The notes under the pieces were generated by a model. The model was not told where the DNA came from and ran no database searches. It saw nothing but the letters and a program-made list of their open reading frames with translations. A program made the position numbers and the translations under genes. A stretch of 7,800 bases of DNA from Sulfurovum sp. (lineage in GTDB: Bacteria > Campylobacterota > Campylobacteria > Campylobacterales > Sulfurovaceae). The stretch spans positions 1 through 7,800 of the forward strand of contig WFYB01000012.1 of assembly GCA_015490315.1 (NCBI GenBank), given 5' to 3'. Shown here in pieces: positions 1 to 6,867 of the stretch. The stretch's first letter is position 1, and every line of letters begins with the position of its first letter.

Positions 1-581
1 AAGTTTTTAGTGTACTCGATGTCAAGATCGGTTGCTTTGCTTGGGTCGATGTACGGGTCATAGGTTACCACATCCATCTCAAACGCTTTGGCACGCTTGC
101 CGACACGTGAACCGATATTTCCAAAACCGATAATACCCAGTTTTTTGTCTTTGAGTTCCGTACCGTACCAATCCTGTCTTCTCCAAACACGGTCAAGTTT
201 CAAGTTGTTGTGTGCATAGGGGAATTGGCGTACACAAGAGAGCATATGCGCCATTGTCAACTCTACAGCAGCGATGGTGTTGGCAGTCGGTACATTCATA
301 ACGACAATGCCCTGCTTGCTCGCACCTGGGATATCTACATTGTCCACACCCACACCTGCACGGACAATTGCCGTCATCTTCTGGGCAGCCTTGAGAAACT
401 TCTCATCTACATCGGTTGAAGAACGCGTAATTGCGATATCCGCCAGAGGGATAATCTCTTCGACAAGCTTGTCTTTGGGTTCGTCTGCCGCATTGATCAT
501 TTCGATCTCAGGGTCGTTTGAGAGGATATCCAATCCGCTTTGGTGGATATGGTCACACACTACAATTGTCTTTTTTGACAT
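1..581 (-). CDS. serA: D-3-phosphoglycerate dehydrogenase, N-terminal part (3' end beyond window)
   Basis: This gene encodes the first enzyme of serine synthesis, which oxidises 3-phosphoglycerate to 3-phosphohydroxypyruvate with NAD+ in the cytoplasm. Only 193 codons are inside the window; family members of the long, ACT-containing form run to about 520-530 residues, so the rest lies to the left. Visible are the N-terminal substrate-binding half with RAGVGVDNVD (residues 74-83) and NTIAAVEL (101-108), then the start of the Rossmann nucleotide-binding domain with GFGNIG at 152-157 and Asp175 in the position that usually binds the NAD ribose. The start is the ATG at 581-579, preceded by AAAGG 9 nt upstream. 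It lies 100 nt downstream of rpsA on the same strand and may be cotranscribed with it or have its own weak promoter. Other 2-hydroxyacid dehydrogenases share the fold, but the motifs and the recalled neighbourhood in Campylobacter and Helicobacter favour SerA. Confidence 0.93.
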   Translation of the reverse strand, partial: MSKKTIVVCDHIHQSGLDILSNDPEIEMINAADEPKDKLVEEIIPLADIAITRSSTDVDEKFLKAAQKMTAIVRAGVGVDNVDIPGASKQGIVVMNVPTANTIAAVELTMAHMLSCVRQFPYAHNNLKLDRVWRRQDWYGTELKDKKLGIIGFGNIGSRVGKRAKAFEMDVVTYDPYIDPSKATDLDIEYTKN

Positions 582-681
582 TTGAAAAAACCTTTGTATT
601 AAATTTAAGTACCATTAAGGTGAAGAGAGTTAAGAGAAATTGCATCTGGAGCGAAGCTATCGCTTCGACCCTTTTGATGGC
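582..681. other. rpsA-serA intergenic region, no gene
   Basis: This 100-nt gap separates the rpsA stop codon from the serA start. It holds one short GC-rich hairpin and the serA ribosome binding site (AAAGG at about 591-595, minus strand). An AT-rich stretch at about 599-612 contains TTTAAT and TAATAC on the minus strand that could act as a -10 box, but it is so close to the start codon that transcription would begin inside the ribosome binding site, so I do not call a promoter. No credible small reading frame is present. Confidence 0.6.
652..667 (-). terminator. Short hairpin after rpsA, possible weak terminator
   Basis: A perfect 6-bp GC-rich inverted repeat (CGAAGC / GCTTCG) with a 4-nt loop lies 15 nt after the rpsA stop codon. 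It is not followed by a proper U tract on the minus strand; the next bases are CTCCAGATGC and then a mildly pyrimidine-rich run. It may therefore be a transcript-end stabiliser or attenuating hairpin between rpsA and serA rather than an efficient intrinsic terminator. Confidence 0.3.
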
Positions 682-2334
682 TTATTTTTTGAGGATGTCA
701 CCGAATGCATCACCCAGAGTCATGCTGTCATCCTGATCTAGATTGAGCTGCTCCATCGCTTCTCTCTCTTCTTGACGCTCAAGTCTTTTGACCGAGACTC
801 TGATTCTGTCAGAGTTTGGATCGATGAAGCTGATCACACCTTTGATCTCCTGACCTTTTTCGATCTCGTCAAATTTGAGCGGATGAAGATCTTCTGTTCT
901 GATCAGTGCATCAACATTATCCTCAAGCTGGATAAAGACACCAAAGTCTTTCTTGTCTTTGACAGTACCGGTTACGATCGAACCGTTCTTGTGATTCTGT
1001 GCAAATGCTTTAACAGGAGAATCCTCAAGTGCTTTTTTGCTCAAAGAGATCTTGCCGGCATCTTTGTCGATCTTGATGATCTTCACTTCTACCTCGTCGC
1101 CTACATTGAGCTCAGATTTAGCATTTTTGGATTTGTCCCAAGAGACTTCCTGGTTGTGAAGCAGTCCTTCAACCGCGCCCACTTTGACAAATGCACCGAA
1201 GTCAGTGATTGAAGTCACTGTACCGGTAACCACATCACCGACTCTATGCTCTGCTGTGAAAGCATCCATCGGTTTTGGAAGAAGGTTTTTGAGACTGACT
1301 CTGAGTCTTCTGCCCTCTTTGTCGATCTCGATCACTTCTACATTGATCTCTTCTCCGTTTGTCAGGTAGTCTTTTGGGTGCTTGACATTTTTGTCCCAAG
1401 AGATCTCTGATACATGCAGGAATGCCTCAAGGTCTTCGCCAAGATCGACAAATACACCATACGGCTCAATATTGGATACTGTCGCTGTGACTGTATCACC
1501 CACACCGATAATAGCGTCGATATCTTCCCAAGGATCAGGATTGGCATCTTTGATCGAGAGAGAGAGGTGTCTCTTCTTTTTGTCATAATCCAATGCAACG
1601 ACATTAACCTCATCACCCTCTTCAAAATACTTGGAAGGGTTGACAGGACCTTTGTGTGAGATCTGTGAGTAGTGGACAAGACCGTCGATACCGCCCACAT
1701 CCACAAACATACCATAGCTTGTAATCTTTTTGATCGTACCTACTACCGGCTCTTTCTCCTCGAGCAGTTTTCCTACGATCTCATCTGTTTTCGCTTTGTC
1801 TCTTTCGATCAGCTCTTTTCTGGAGACAACGACACTGCCTTTGTCTTTGTCTACTTTGACGATGACCGCTTTGATCTTTTTGCCGATCGGGTCGATCTTG
1901 GAAGAGAGGTAGGAGAGCGTACGAGGCATGAAGAATTCAAGTCCGTCGACTTCTACGACATATCCGCCTTTGTTTTTCTTGGTGACAACACCTTCGATGA
2001 TGTACTCTTGCTCTTCGTCATACTCTTCGATGAATTCGTTGAGTGCTTCACGTGCCTTCGCCGCTTTGTAAGAGACACGCCCTCTGCCCTGATTGACAAC
2101 TTTGATCGTATCGCCTACATTATAAAGGTTGTTGCCCTCTTCATCTTTGATCTCATCAAGATTGAGATTGGCATCTCTGCCGCCACCGATGTCTACTACC
2201 GCAAGATTGTCTTTCTCGTCGATCTTTACGATCGTACCTTCTACCAAATCACTTTTTGACTCTGATTTTTTGAACGATTCCTCAAGCATCGCCTCAAAAT
2301 CTACCTCTTCAATTTCGATATCTTCGAATTTCAT
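682..2334 (-). CDS. rpsA: 30S ribosomal protein S1
   Basis: Ribosomal protein S1 binds single-stranded leader RNA and helps the 30S subunit load and unfold mRNAs. The 550-residue product is close to the 557 of E. coli. It contains six S1-type OB-fold repeats at roughly residues 29-93, 110-175, 195-263, 278-349, 365-435 and 451-518. Repeats 3-5 are the most canonical, with YGMFVDVG, YGVFVDLG and FGAFVKVG strands, and repeats 4 and 5 share the EISWDK/EVSWDK signature. The first two repeats are more divergent, as is usual for the ribosome-docking end. The N terminus is acidic and the tail ends TLGDAFGDILKK. The ATG at 2334-2332 has AAGGA 5 nt upstream. A TATAAT box 32 nt before the start gives it a private promoter, although it follows the pheS-pheT-ispH-aroA block by only 78 nt and may also receive read-through transcription. 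Confidence 0.98.
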   Translation of the reverse strand: MKFEDIEIEEVDFEAMLEESFKKSESKSDLVEGTIVKIDEKDNLAVVDIGGGRDANLNLDEIKDEEGNNLYNVGDTIKVVNQGRGRVSYKAAKAREALNEFIEEYDEEQEYIIEGVVTKKNKGGYVVEVDGLEFFMPRTLSYLSSKIDPIGKKIKAVIVKVDKDKGSVVVSRKELIERDKAKTDEIVGKLLEEKEPVVGTIKKITSYGMFVDVGGIDGLVHYSQISHKGPVNPSKYFEEGDEVNVVALDYDKKKRHLSLSIKDANPDPWEDIDAIIGVGDTVTATVSNIEPYGVFVDLGEDLEAFLHVSEISWDKNVKHPKDYLTNGEEINVEVIEIDKEGRRLRVSLKNLLPKPMDAFTAEHRVGDVVTGTVTSITDFGAFVKVGAVEGLLHNQEVSWDKSKNAKSELNVGDEVEVKIIKIDKDAGKISLSKKALEDSPVKAFAQNHKNGSIVTGTVKDKKDFGVFIQLEDNVDALIRTEDLHPLKFDEIEKGQEIKGVISFIDPNSDRIRVSVKRLERQEEREAMEQLNLDQDDSMTLGDAFGDILKK

Positions 2335-2359
2335 ACCTATCCTTATGTGTACACTAATT

Positions 2360-2372
2360 TTGCGTTATTATA
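2360..2372 (-). promoter_or_regulatory. rpsA sigma-70 promoter, -10 box
   Basis: The minus strand reads GGGTATAATAACG here, with a perfect TATAAT at 2372-2367. Transcription would begin near 2360, giving a leader of about 25 nt that contains the AAGGA ribosome binding site. The upstream bases are AT-rich (TTTAAATAAAAA) and show no good -35 hexamer; the nearest, TTCAAC with a 19-nt spacer, is poor. A strong -10 with a weak -35 and an AT-rich upstream region is the pattern known for the housekeeping sigma factor of Campylobacterota. Confidence 0.7.
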
Positions 2373-2395
2373 CCCGTTTTTATTTAAAGAAGTTG

Positions 2396-2425
2396 AATAA
2401 GGAGCCCAGAAGCTACTGGCTTATT
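2396..2425 (-). terminator. Imperfect hairpin over the aroA stop codon, possible weak terminator
   Basis: On the minus strand AATAAG (2425-2420) can pair with CTTATT (2401-2396), and CCAG (2419-2416) with CTGG (2409-2406), leaving a 6-nt loop and a 4-nt bulge on the 3' arm. The aroA TAG lies in the loop/stem. The following bases (CAACTTCTTTAAAT) are only partly U-rich. It could reduce read-through from the upstream operon into rpsA, but the bulge and poor U tract make this a weak call. Confidence 0.25.
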
Positions 2426-3693
2426 TTTTCAAGTGTTTCAAAATAGGTCGGAAAAGTCTTGGCTGTGCATTCGGGTTCGTTGATCGTGACCGATACCGGA
2501 TCGAGTGCCAGAAGCGAGAAGCACATCGCCATACGGTGATCGTCGTAGGTATCGATCGCGGCATGTTTGAGCTGAGTGGGCGGGGTGATCTTGAGATAGT
2601 CCTCACCCTCTTCTACTGTGGCACCCACTTTGCGCAGTTCTGTTGCCATCGCTGAGAGCCTGTCGGTCTCTTTGACCCTCCAGTTATAGATATTGCGCAG
2701 GGTTGTCGTGCCTTTGGCAAAGAGTGCGGTGGTCGCAATGGTCATCGCCGCATCCGGGATATGGTTGAAATCCATATCGATACCATGCAACTCTCCCCGG
2801 CTGACCGCCACAAAATCATCTCCCCACTCTACCTTGGCACCCATCTTTTCGAGCACTCTAGCGAATGCAACATCTCCCTGGATGCTCTTTTTGCCAATGC
2901 CTGTGACCTTGACCCTGCCGCCCTTGATCGCTGCAGCCGCCAAAAAGTAGGAAGCCGAAGAGGCATCCCCCTCGACAAGGAAAGTGCCTAGCGAACGGTA
3001 GCGCTGTCCACCTTGTACATGGAAACGCTCATAGTTCTCATGTACGACATCGACCCCAAACCGTTTCATCATGTCGAGTGTAATATCGATATAGGGTTTG
3101 GAGACAAGCTCACCGATGATACGGATGGTCATATCCTCTTGCGCCATCGGTGCCGCCATCAAGAGTGCGGTGAGAAACTGGCTGGAGATCGCACCATTGA
3201 TCTCCACATCCCCACCTTTAAGACCTGTTGCCTCGATATGTAGCGGCGGATATCCCTCATTTTCAAGATACGCTATCGTCGCACCCGCTTGTCTGAGTGC
3301 ATCCACCAGATGCCCGATGGGACGCTCTTTCATCCGAGGCTCACCTGTCAGTGTATAACTCCCTTTGCCCAGTGTCAGTGCCGCAGTAAGCGGACGCATC
3401 GCTGTCCCGGCATTACCCAAAAAGAGCTCGATGGACTCAGTATGTTCAAAAGGTTTGCCTCTCCCCTCAACCATACACTCGGTACTATCTTCTGAAAGAG
3501 TATATCTCACACCCAGTTTTTTCAAAGCATTGAGCATATGTCGCGTATCATCACTCTCAAGGAGGTTGGTGATAGTGGTAGTGCCCTCCGCAAGGGCGGC
3601 AAGCAGCAGCGCCCTGTTGGACATGCTCTTGGAGCCCGGGAGGTTGATCTCACCGTCGATTCTGCCAATAGGCTTGAGGGTCAGCTGATTCAT
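2413..3693 (-). CDS. aroA: 3-phosphoshikimate 1-carboxyvinyltransferase (EPSP synthase), class I type
   Basis: AroA joins shikimate 3-phosphate and phosphoenolpyruvate to form EPSP, the sixth step of the shikimate pathway to chorismate and the aromatic amino acids. The 426 residues match the length of the E. coli enzyme (427). Visible signatures are PGSKSMSNR with Lys22 and Arg27, Asp49, LFLGNAGTAMRPL (90-102) with Asn94 and Gly96, GEPRMKERPIGHL (117-129) with Arg124, SSQFLTALLMAAP (170-182), EGDASSASYF (241-250), the catalytic Asp314 in NHIPDAAM, Glu342 and Arg345 in VKETDR, Arg387 in DDHRMAM, and Lys412 near the C terminus. Gly96 and Pro101 are the residues of a class I, normally glyphosate-sensitive enzyme. 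The ATG directly follows the ispH stop (TAGATG) with GAGGAG about 12 nt upstream inside ispH, so translation is probably coupled. The sequence is strikingly E. coli-like and unlike the ADKSISHR type I recall from Campylobacter, which suggests acquisition by transfer. Confidence 0.98.
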   Translation of the reverse strand: MNQLTLKPIGRIDGEINLPGSKSMSNRALLLAALAEGTTTITNLLESDDTRHMLNALKKLGVRYTLSEDSTECMVEGRGKPFEHTESIELFLGNAGTAMRPLTAALTLGKGSYTLTGEPRMKERPIGHLVDALRQAGATIAYLENEGYPPLHIEATGLKGGDVEINGAISSQFLTALLMAAPMAQEDMTIRIIGELVSKPYIDITLDMMKRFGVDVVHENYERFHVQGGQRYRSLGTFLVEGDASSASYFLAAAAIKGGRVKVTGIGKKSIQGDVAFARVLEKMGAKVEWGDDFVAVSRGELHGIDMDFNHIPDAAMTIATTALFAKGTTTLRNIYNWRVKETDRLSAMATELRKVGATVEEGEDYLKITPPTQLKHAAIDTYDDHRMAMCFSLLALDPVSVTINEPECTAKTFPTYFETLEKISQ

Positions 3694-4530
3694 CTACTTG
3701 ACCATCTCCTCGATCTTCTCTATGACATTCTGCACGATCCAGTCCGGTGTCGATGCACCCGCACTGATACCGCAGAGCTTTTTACCGTCAAACCACTCGG
3801 GCTGAAGCTCGCTCTCGTTCTCTATCAGGTAACTATCGTCACAATAGCGCTGGCAGATACTGTGAAGCTGCTTGGTATTGGAAGAGTGTTTGCCGCCGAT
3901 GACGATCATCACATCCGCCTCTTTTGCCAGATCGGCAGCCGCGTCCTGATTTTCAAATGTGGCGTTACAGATAGTGTTGAAGACACGTACCTCTTTGCGG
4001 CTCTTCATCAATTCGGTCACGATCTTGGCGAAATCTTCCGGTTTTTTGGTCGTCTGAGAGACTACCGCTACCTTAGCTTTGAGCGGCAGATCCTCCAGCT
4101 CCTCTGACGTCAATACAATAAAGGCATCCTCAGGATTCTCTGCATAGCTGACAACCCCTTTGATCTCCGGATGCTCTTCGTCACCGAAGATCACGACACT
4201 ATACCCTTCGCTGCTCATCTTCGCTACGATGTGTTGTGGTGTGGTAACATAGGGGCAGGTGGCATCGATGATCTTGGTATCCTGTACTTTGAGCTGCTTG
4301 AGCTCATCTTTGGGGATACCGTGGGTACGGATCACAACCGTATCTTTTTCTTGAATATCATCAAGTTTTCTTGCAAGCCCTATATTGAAACCGTTTTTAA
4401 GTCTGTCTATCTCATCTTTGTTGTGGATCAGAGGTCCATAGGTGACAGCACCTCGATGCTCCTCAGCGATCTCGATCGCCCGTTTGACCCCAAAACAAAA
4501 GCCGTAACTCGATGCAAGCTGTATCTTCAT
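3694..4530 (-). CDS. ispH: 4-hydroxy-3-methylbut-2-enyl diphosphate reductase
   Basis: IspH (LytB) is the iron-sulfur enzyme that reduces HMBPP to IPP and DMAPP, the last step of the MEP isoprenoid pathway. All three iron-sulfur ligands are present: Cys12 in GFCFGVKRA, Cys92 in DATCPYV and Cys188 in NTICNAT. The substrate-pocket residues are also visible: His36 (LIHN), His70 (THGIPK), His120 and Glu122 (EEHPEIKG), Thr160/161 (SQTTKK), Ser216 and Asn218 (GGKHSSNTKQL) and Ser260 (GASTPDWIV). The length of 278 residues is typical of the short campylobacterial form, without a C-terminal extension or fused S1 repeats. The ATG at 4530-4528 follows the pheT TAA after 3 nt, with GAGG overlapping the end of pheT at a good distance, so it is translated from the pheS-pheT transcript. 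The next gene, aroA, begins on the base after its stop codon. Confidence 0.98.
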   Translation of the reverse strand: MKIQLASSYGFCFGVKRAIEIAEEHRGAVTYGPLIHNKDEIDRLKNGFNIGLARKLDDIQEKDTVVIRTHGIPKDELKQLKVQDTKIIDATCPYVTTPQHIVAKMSSEGYSVVIFGDEEHPEIKGVVSYAENPEDAFIVLTSEELEDLPLKAKVAVVSQTTKKPEDFAKIVTELMKSRKEVRVFNTICNATFENQDAAADLAKEADVMIVIGGKHSSNTKQLHSICQRYCDDSYLIENESELQPEWFDGKKLCGISAGASTPDWIVQNVIEKIEEMVK

Positions 4531-4533
4531 GGT

Positions 4534-6867
4534 TTACCTCAACTCCGCTTGGCAGCCGCTGCGCAAGGTTTCCATAATTGTCCCCATCACCGCTTCGATA
4601 TCCCCCTCAGAGAGTGTCCCCTCATCAGACTGGATAAAGAATCGGATCGTCAGACTCTTCTTCTCCCCAAGCGCTTCATCCTCATAAATATCCACAGGAT
4701 AGCTCTTTTTGAGCATAGGCAGATCAAGCGATGCAAGTACGTTTGCCACCTCGTCATAACCGAGCGCTTTGTCGATCACGACTGAGAGGTCTTTGTAGAC
4801 GCCTTGGAACTTGGAGATCGGATTTGCATTGATATGTTGCGGCATCAGAACCTCCGCATCTATCTCGGCGATAAAGGTCACAGGGATACCGAACTCCTCC
4901 TGAACGGTTGGATGAAGCTTCGAGAGGTAGCCTGCATGCTTACCGTCGATCATAATATCTGCCGACTGATAAGGATGGATCAGCGCATTCTCTGCCGTAC
5001 ATGGTCGCAGAGAAAAACTGCCGACAATACCTCCGAGCTTCTGGGTAAAAGAGGCAAAATCGATCATCTCCGGTTTACCGCTGTTGACCACGCTTTCACT
5101 CTCTGCCTGCCCGGCATACACTACCGAGAGCACTTCTCTCTGCTCTCTTTGCGCATCAAAAACCGCACCCAGTTCAAAGAGCGGTACCCTTCTTTGGGTA
5201 TAGCTGACATTTCTTTTGACAGCGTTAAGCAGATTGACCAGGATCGTGCTTCTAAGGGTGTTGAGCTCCTCTGCGATAGGGTTGGCAAGATCAAGTGCTT
5301 CTGTAAGTACTTCAAAGCCATACTTCTCCAACTGCTCTCTTTGGGCAAAGAGATAACTCACATTCTCAAAAAAGCCGACACCGACAGCGCGCTGCTTTAC
5401 GGTTCTCTTGGCTTTGTATCGTGCGATCGTGTCGTTGAGGCGCATCTTCTCATCAAAACAGAGCGGCTTGGCTTCGATATTGTTGATCCCTACAATACGG
5501 ACAATCTCTTCTGCGACATCCTGAATATTCTTGATATCATGCCTATAGAGAGGGACTTTGGCTTTGATCACATGATCATCCATCATAGAGATACCAAAAC
5601 CGAGCTTCTGCAAAATAGTCACAATTCTGTTGATCTCGATCTCCATACCGACGATCGAGGAGATCTCTCTGGCATCCACTACGATCTTCTCCTGCTCACG
5701 CTCCACGGTCACATCCAGTGAACCTTCATAACAGTTGATGTCGGTATATCGATCCAGGATCGATGCCAAAAAGAGCAATCCAAATCCAAGATCCGGGTTG
5801 CTTCCTCGGGAAGTTTTATAATAGAGTTCATCCGGTTTGAGATCTGTCTGTGCCACTGCCTCTACCAGCAGATCAGGATGGATATAGCTCGCTTCGATCA
5901 AAAGTTTGGGCGTATTGTCGTGTGCAACAGAGGCTTCAGCCTGACAGACACCCACCACACTCTGTACTTCTCCATTGCCGATGATCTCTATGATCCCTTT
6001 GGCTTTGGCTGTTGGACGGACGATGACCTTGCCTGTCTCATCCTCAAAGACCTTGCTTTCATATCCGCGCAGTATCACACCAGTCGCATGGGTCGCGTAG
6101 GCAAGCAGCTTTGCCAGCTTGTCCTCTGCCTCCACTCCCACCATAGCAAGTCTCAGCGCGATCAAAAATGCATTCTCATAGCGTGATACCGTAGCAAGCT
6201 TGTAGCGAAGATCCGCATCCATCTCTCCGTCTGTATGCAGCTCCGCCTCTCTGGCAATACCGACTTTCATGCGCTCCTGCTGCTTATACTCAAAAGGTTT
6301 CATCTCTATGTCGAGTGCCGCACTCAGATCTCTTGCTACACCATAGATACTCAGACAGTCACCGCGGTTGGCAGTAAGCTCCAGCTCGATGATCGTATCT
6401 GCGACCGTCTCATAGCTATTGAGCGCACGTCCCGCTTCAAGCGCACCGATACTCTCATCGAGGATCATGATCCCTTTGCCCATCTGTGGCAATCCCAGCT
6501 CGGAGGAGGCACAGACCATTCCTTCACTCTCTACACCGCGCAGTTTAGCATGCTTGATCTCGAAGTCTCCGGGAAGTACGGCACCGATCGTCGCTACCGC
6601 TACATACTCGGCATCGACGACATTCGCCGCGCCGCAAACGATCTGGCGCACACCTGTCCCCACATCGATCTTGCAGACATTGAGTTTGTCCGCATCGGGA
6701 TGTTTCTCGCAGGAGAGTACCTTGCCGACTACGACATGCGGATCGATCTCGATCTTGCGCATACTATCCACTTCCAGCCCGATCGCATTGAAGGTCTCGT
6801 AGAGCTTCTGGTCAGAAACACCCGTGAGGTCTATAAATTCATTCAGCCAACTTCGTGTTACTATCAT
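4534..6867 (-). CDS. pheT: Phenylalanyl-tRNA synthetase beta subunit
   Basis: PheT is the large subunit of the alpha2-beta2 enzyme that charges tRNA-Phe. The 777-residue protein (E. coli 795) shows, in order: an N-terminal segment, an EMAP/OB-type tRNA-binding domain at about 40-150 with HPDADKLNVCKIDVG (56-70) and GMVCASSELGLP (116-127), the conserved LTANRGDCLS (164-173), a divergent B3/B4 editing region at about 220-370, a B5 domain at about 393-465 with the acidic triad of DVAEEIVRIVG (Asp450, Glu453, Glu454), a catalytic-like domain at about 475-680, and a C-terminal ferredoxin-like anticodon-binding domain at about 684-777. In the B3/B4 region the usual PLHAFD motif is replaced (Arg267 at the histidine position) while Glu325 aligns with the conserved editing glutamate. 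The start overlaps the pheS stop as ATGA, with GGAG 8 nt upstream, ensuring coupled synthesis of the two subunits. ispH begins 3 nt after its stop. Confidence 0.98.
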   Translation of the reverse strand: MIVTRSWLNEFIDLTGVSDQKLYETFNAIGLEVDSMRKIEIDPHVVVGKVLSCEKHPDADKLNVCKIDVGTGVRQIVCGAANVVDAEYVAVATIGAVLPGDFEIKHAKLRGVESEGMVCASSELGLPQMGKGIMILDESIGALEAGRALNSYETVADTIIELELTANRGDCLSIYGVARDLSAALDIEMKPFEYKQQERMKVGIAREAELHTDGEMDADLRYKLATVSRYENAFLIALRLAMVGVEAEDKLAKLLAYATHATGVILRGYESKVFEDETGKVIVRPTAKAKGIIEIIGNGEVQSVVGVCQAEASVAHDNTPKLLIEASYIHPDLLVEAVAQTDLKPDELYYKTSRGSNPDLGFGLLFLASILDRYTDINCYEGSLDVTVEREQEKIVVDAREISSIVGMEIEINRIVTILQKLGFGISMMDDHVIKAKVPLYRHDIKNIQDVAEEIVRIVGINNIEAKPLCFDEKMRLNDTIARYKAKRTVKQRAVGVGFFENVSYLFAQREQLEKYGFEVLTEALDLANPIAEELNTLRSTILVNLLNAVKRNVSYTQRRVPLFELGAVFDAQREQREVLSVVYAGQAESESVVNSGKPEMIDFASFTQKLGGIVGSFSLRPCTAENALIHPYQSADIMIDGKHAGYLSKLHPTVQEEFGIPVTFIAEIDAEVLMPQHINANPISKFQGVYKDLSVVIDKALGYDEVANVLASLDLPMLKKSYPVDIYEDEALGEKKSLTIRFFIQSDEGTLSEGDIEAVMGTIMETLRSGCQAELR

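Noticed and set aside
1131..1404. Repeated sequence TTGTCCCAAGAGA near 1133 and 1391, a possible direct repeat
   Set aside because: It encodes the shared SWDK segment of S1 repeats 4 and 5 and is explained by the domain duplication in rpsA.
1672..2259. A 195-codon plus-strand frame opposite rpsA, rich in Phe, Asp and Val
   Set aside because: It is the complement of the S1 repeats; the odd composition follows from the Lys/Glu/Asp-rich S1 sequence on the other strand.
3538..4785. Two plus-strand open frames (3538-4107 and 4171-4785) opposite aroA, ispH and pheT
   Set aside because: They lie antisense to well-supported genes, cross gene boundaries and have no family motifs.
4804..5721. A 305-codon open frame on the plus strand opposite pheT
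   Set aside because: The minus frame encodes a full, motif-rich PheT. The plus frame is a shadow with no recognisable domain, kept open because the coding strand rarely uses TTA, CTA and TCA codons.
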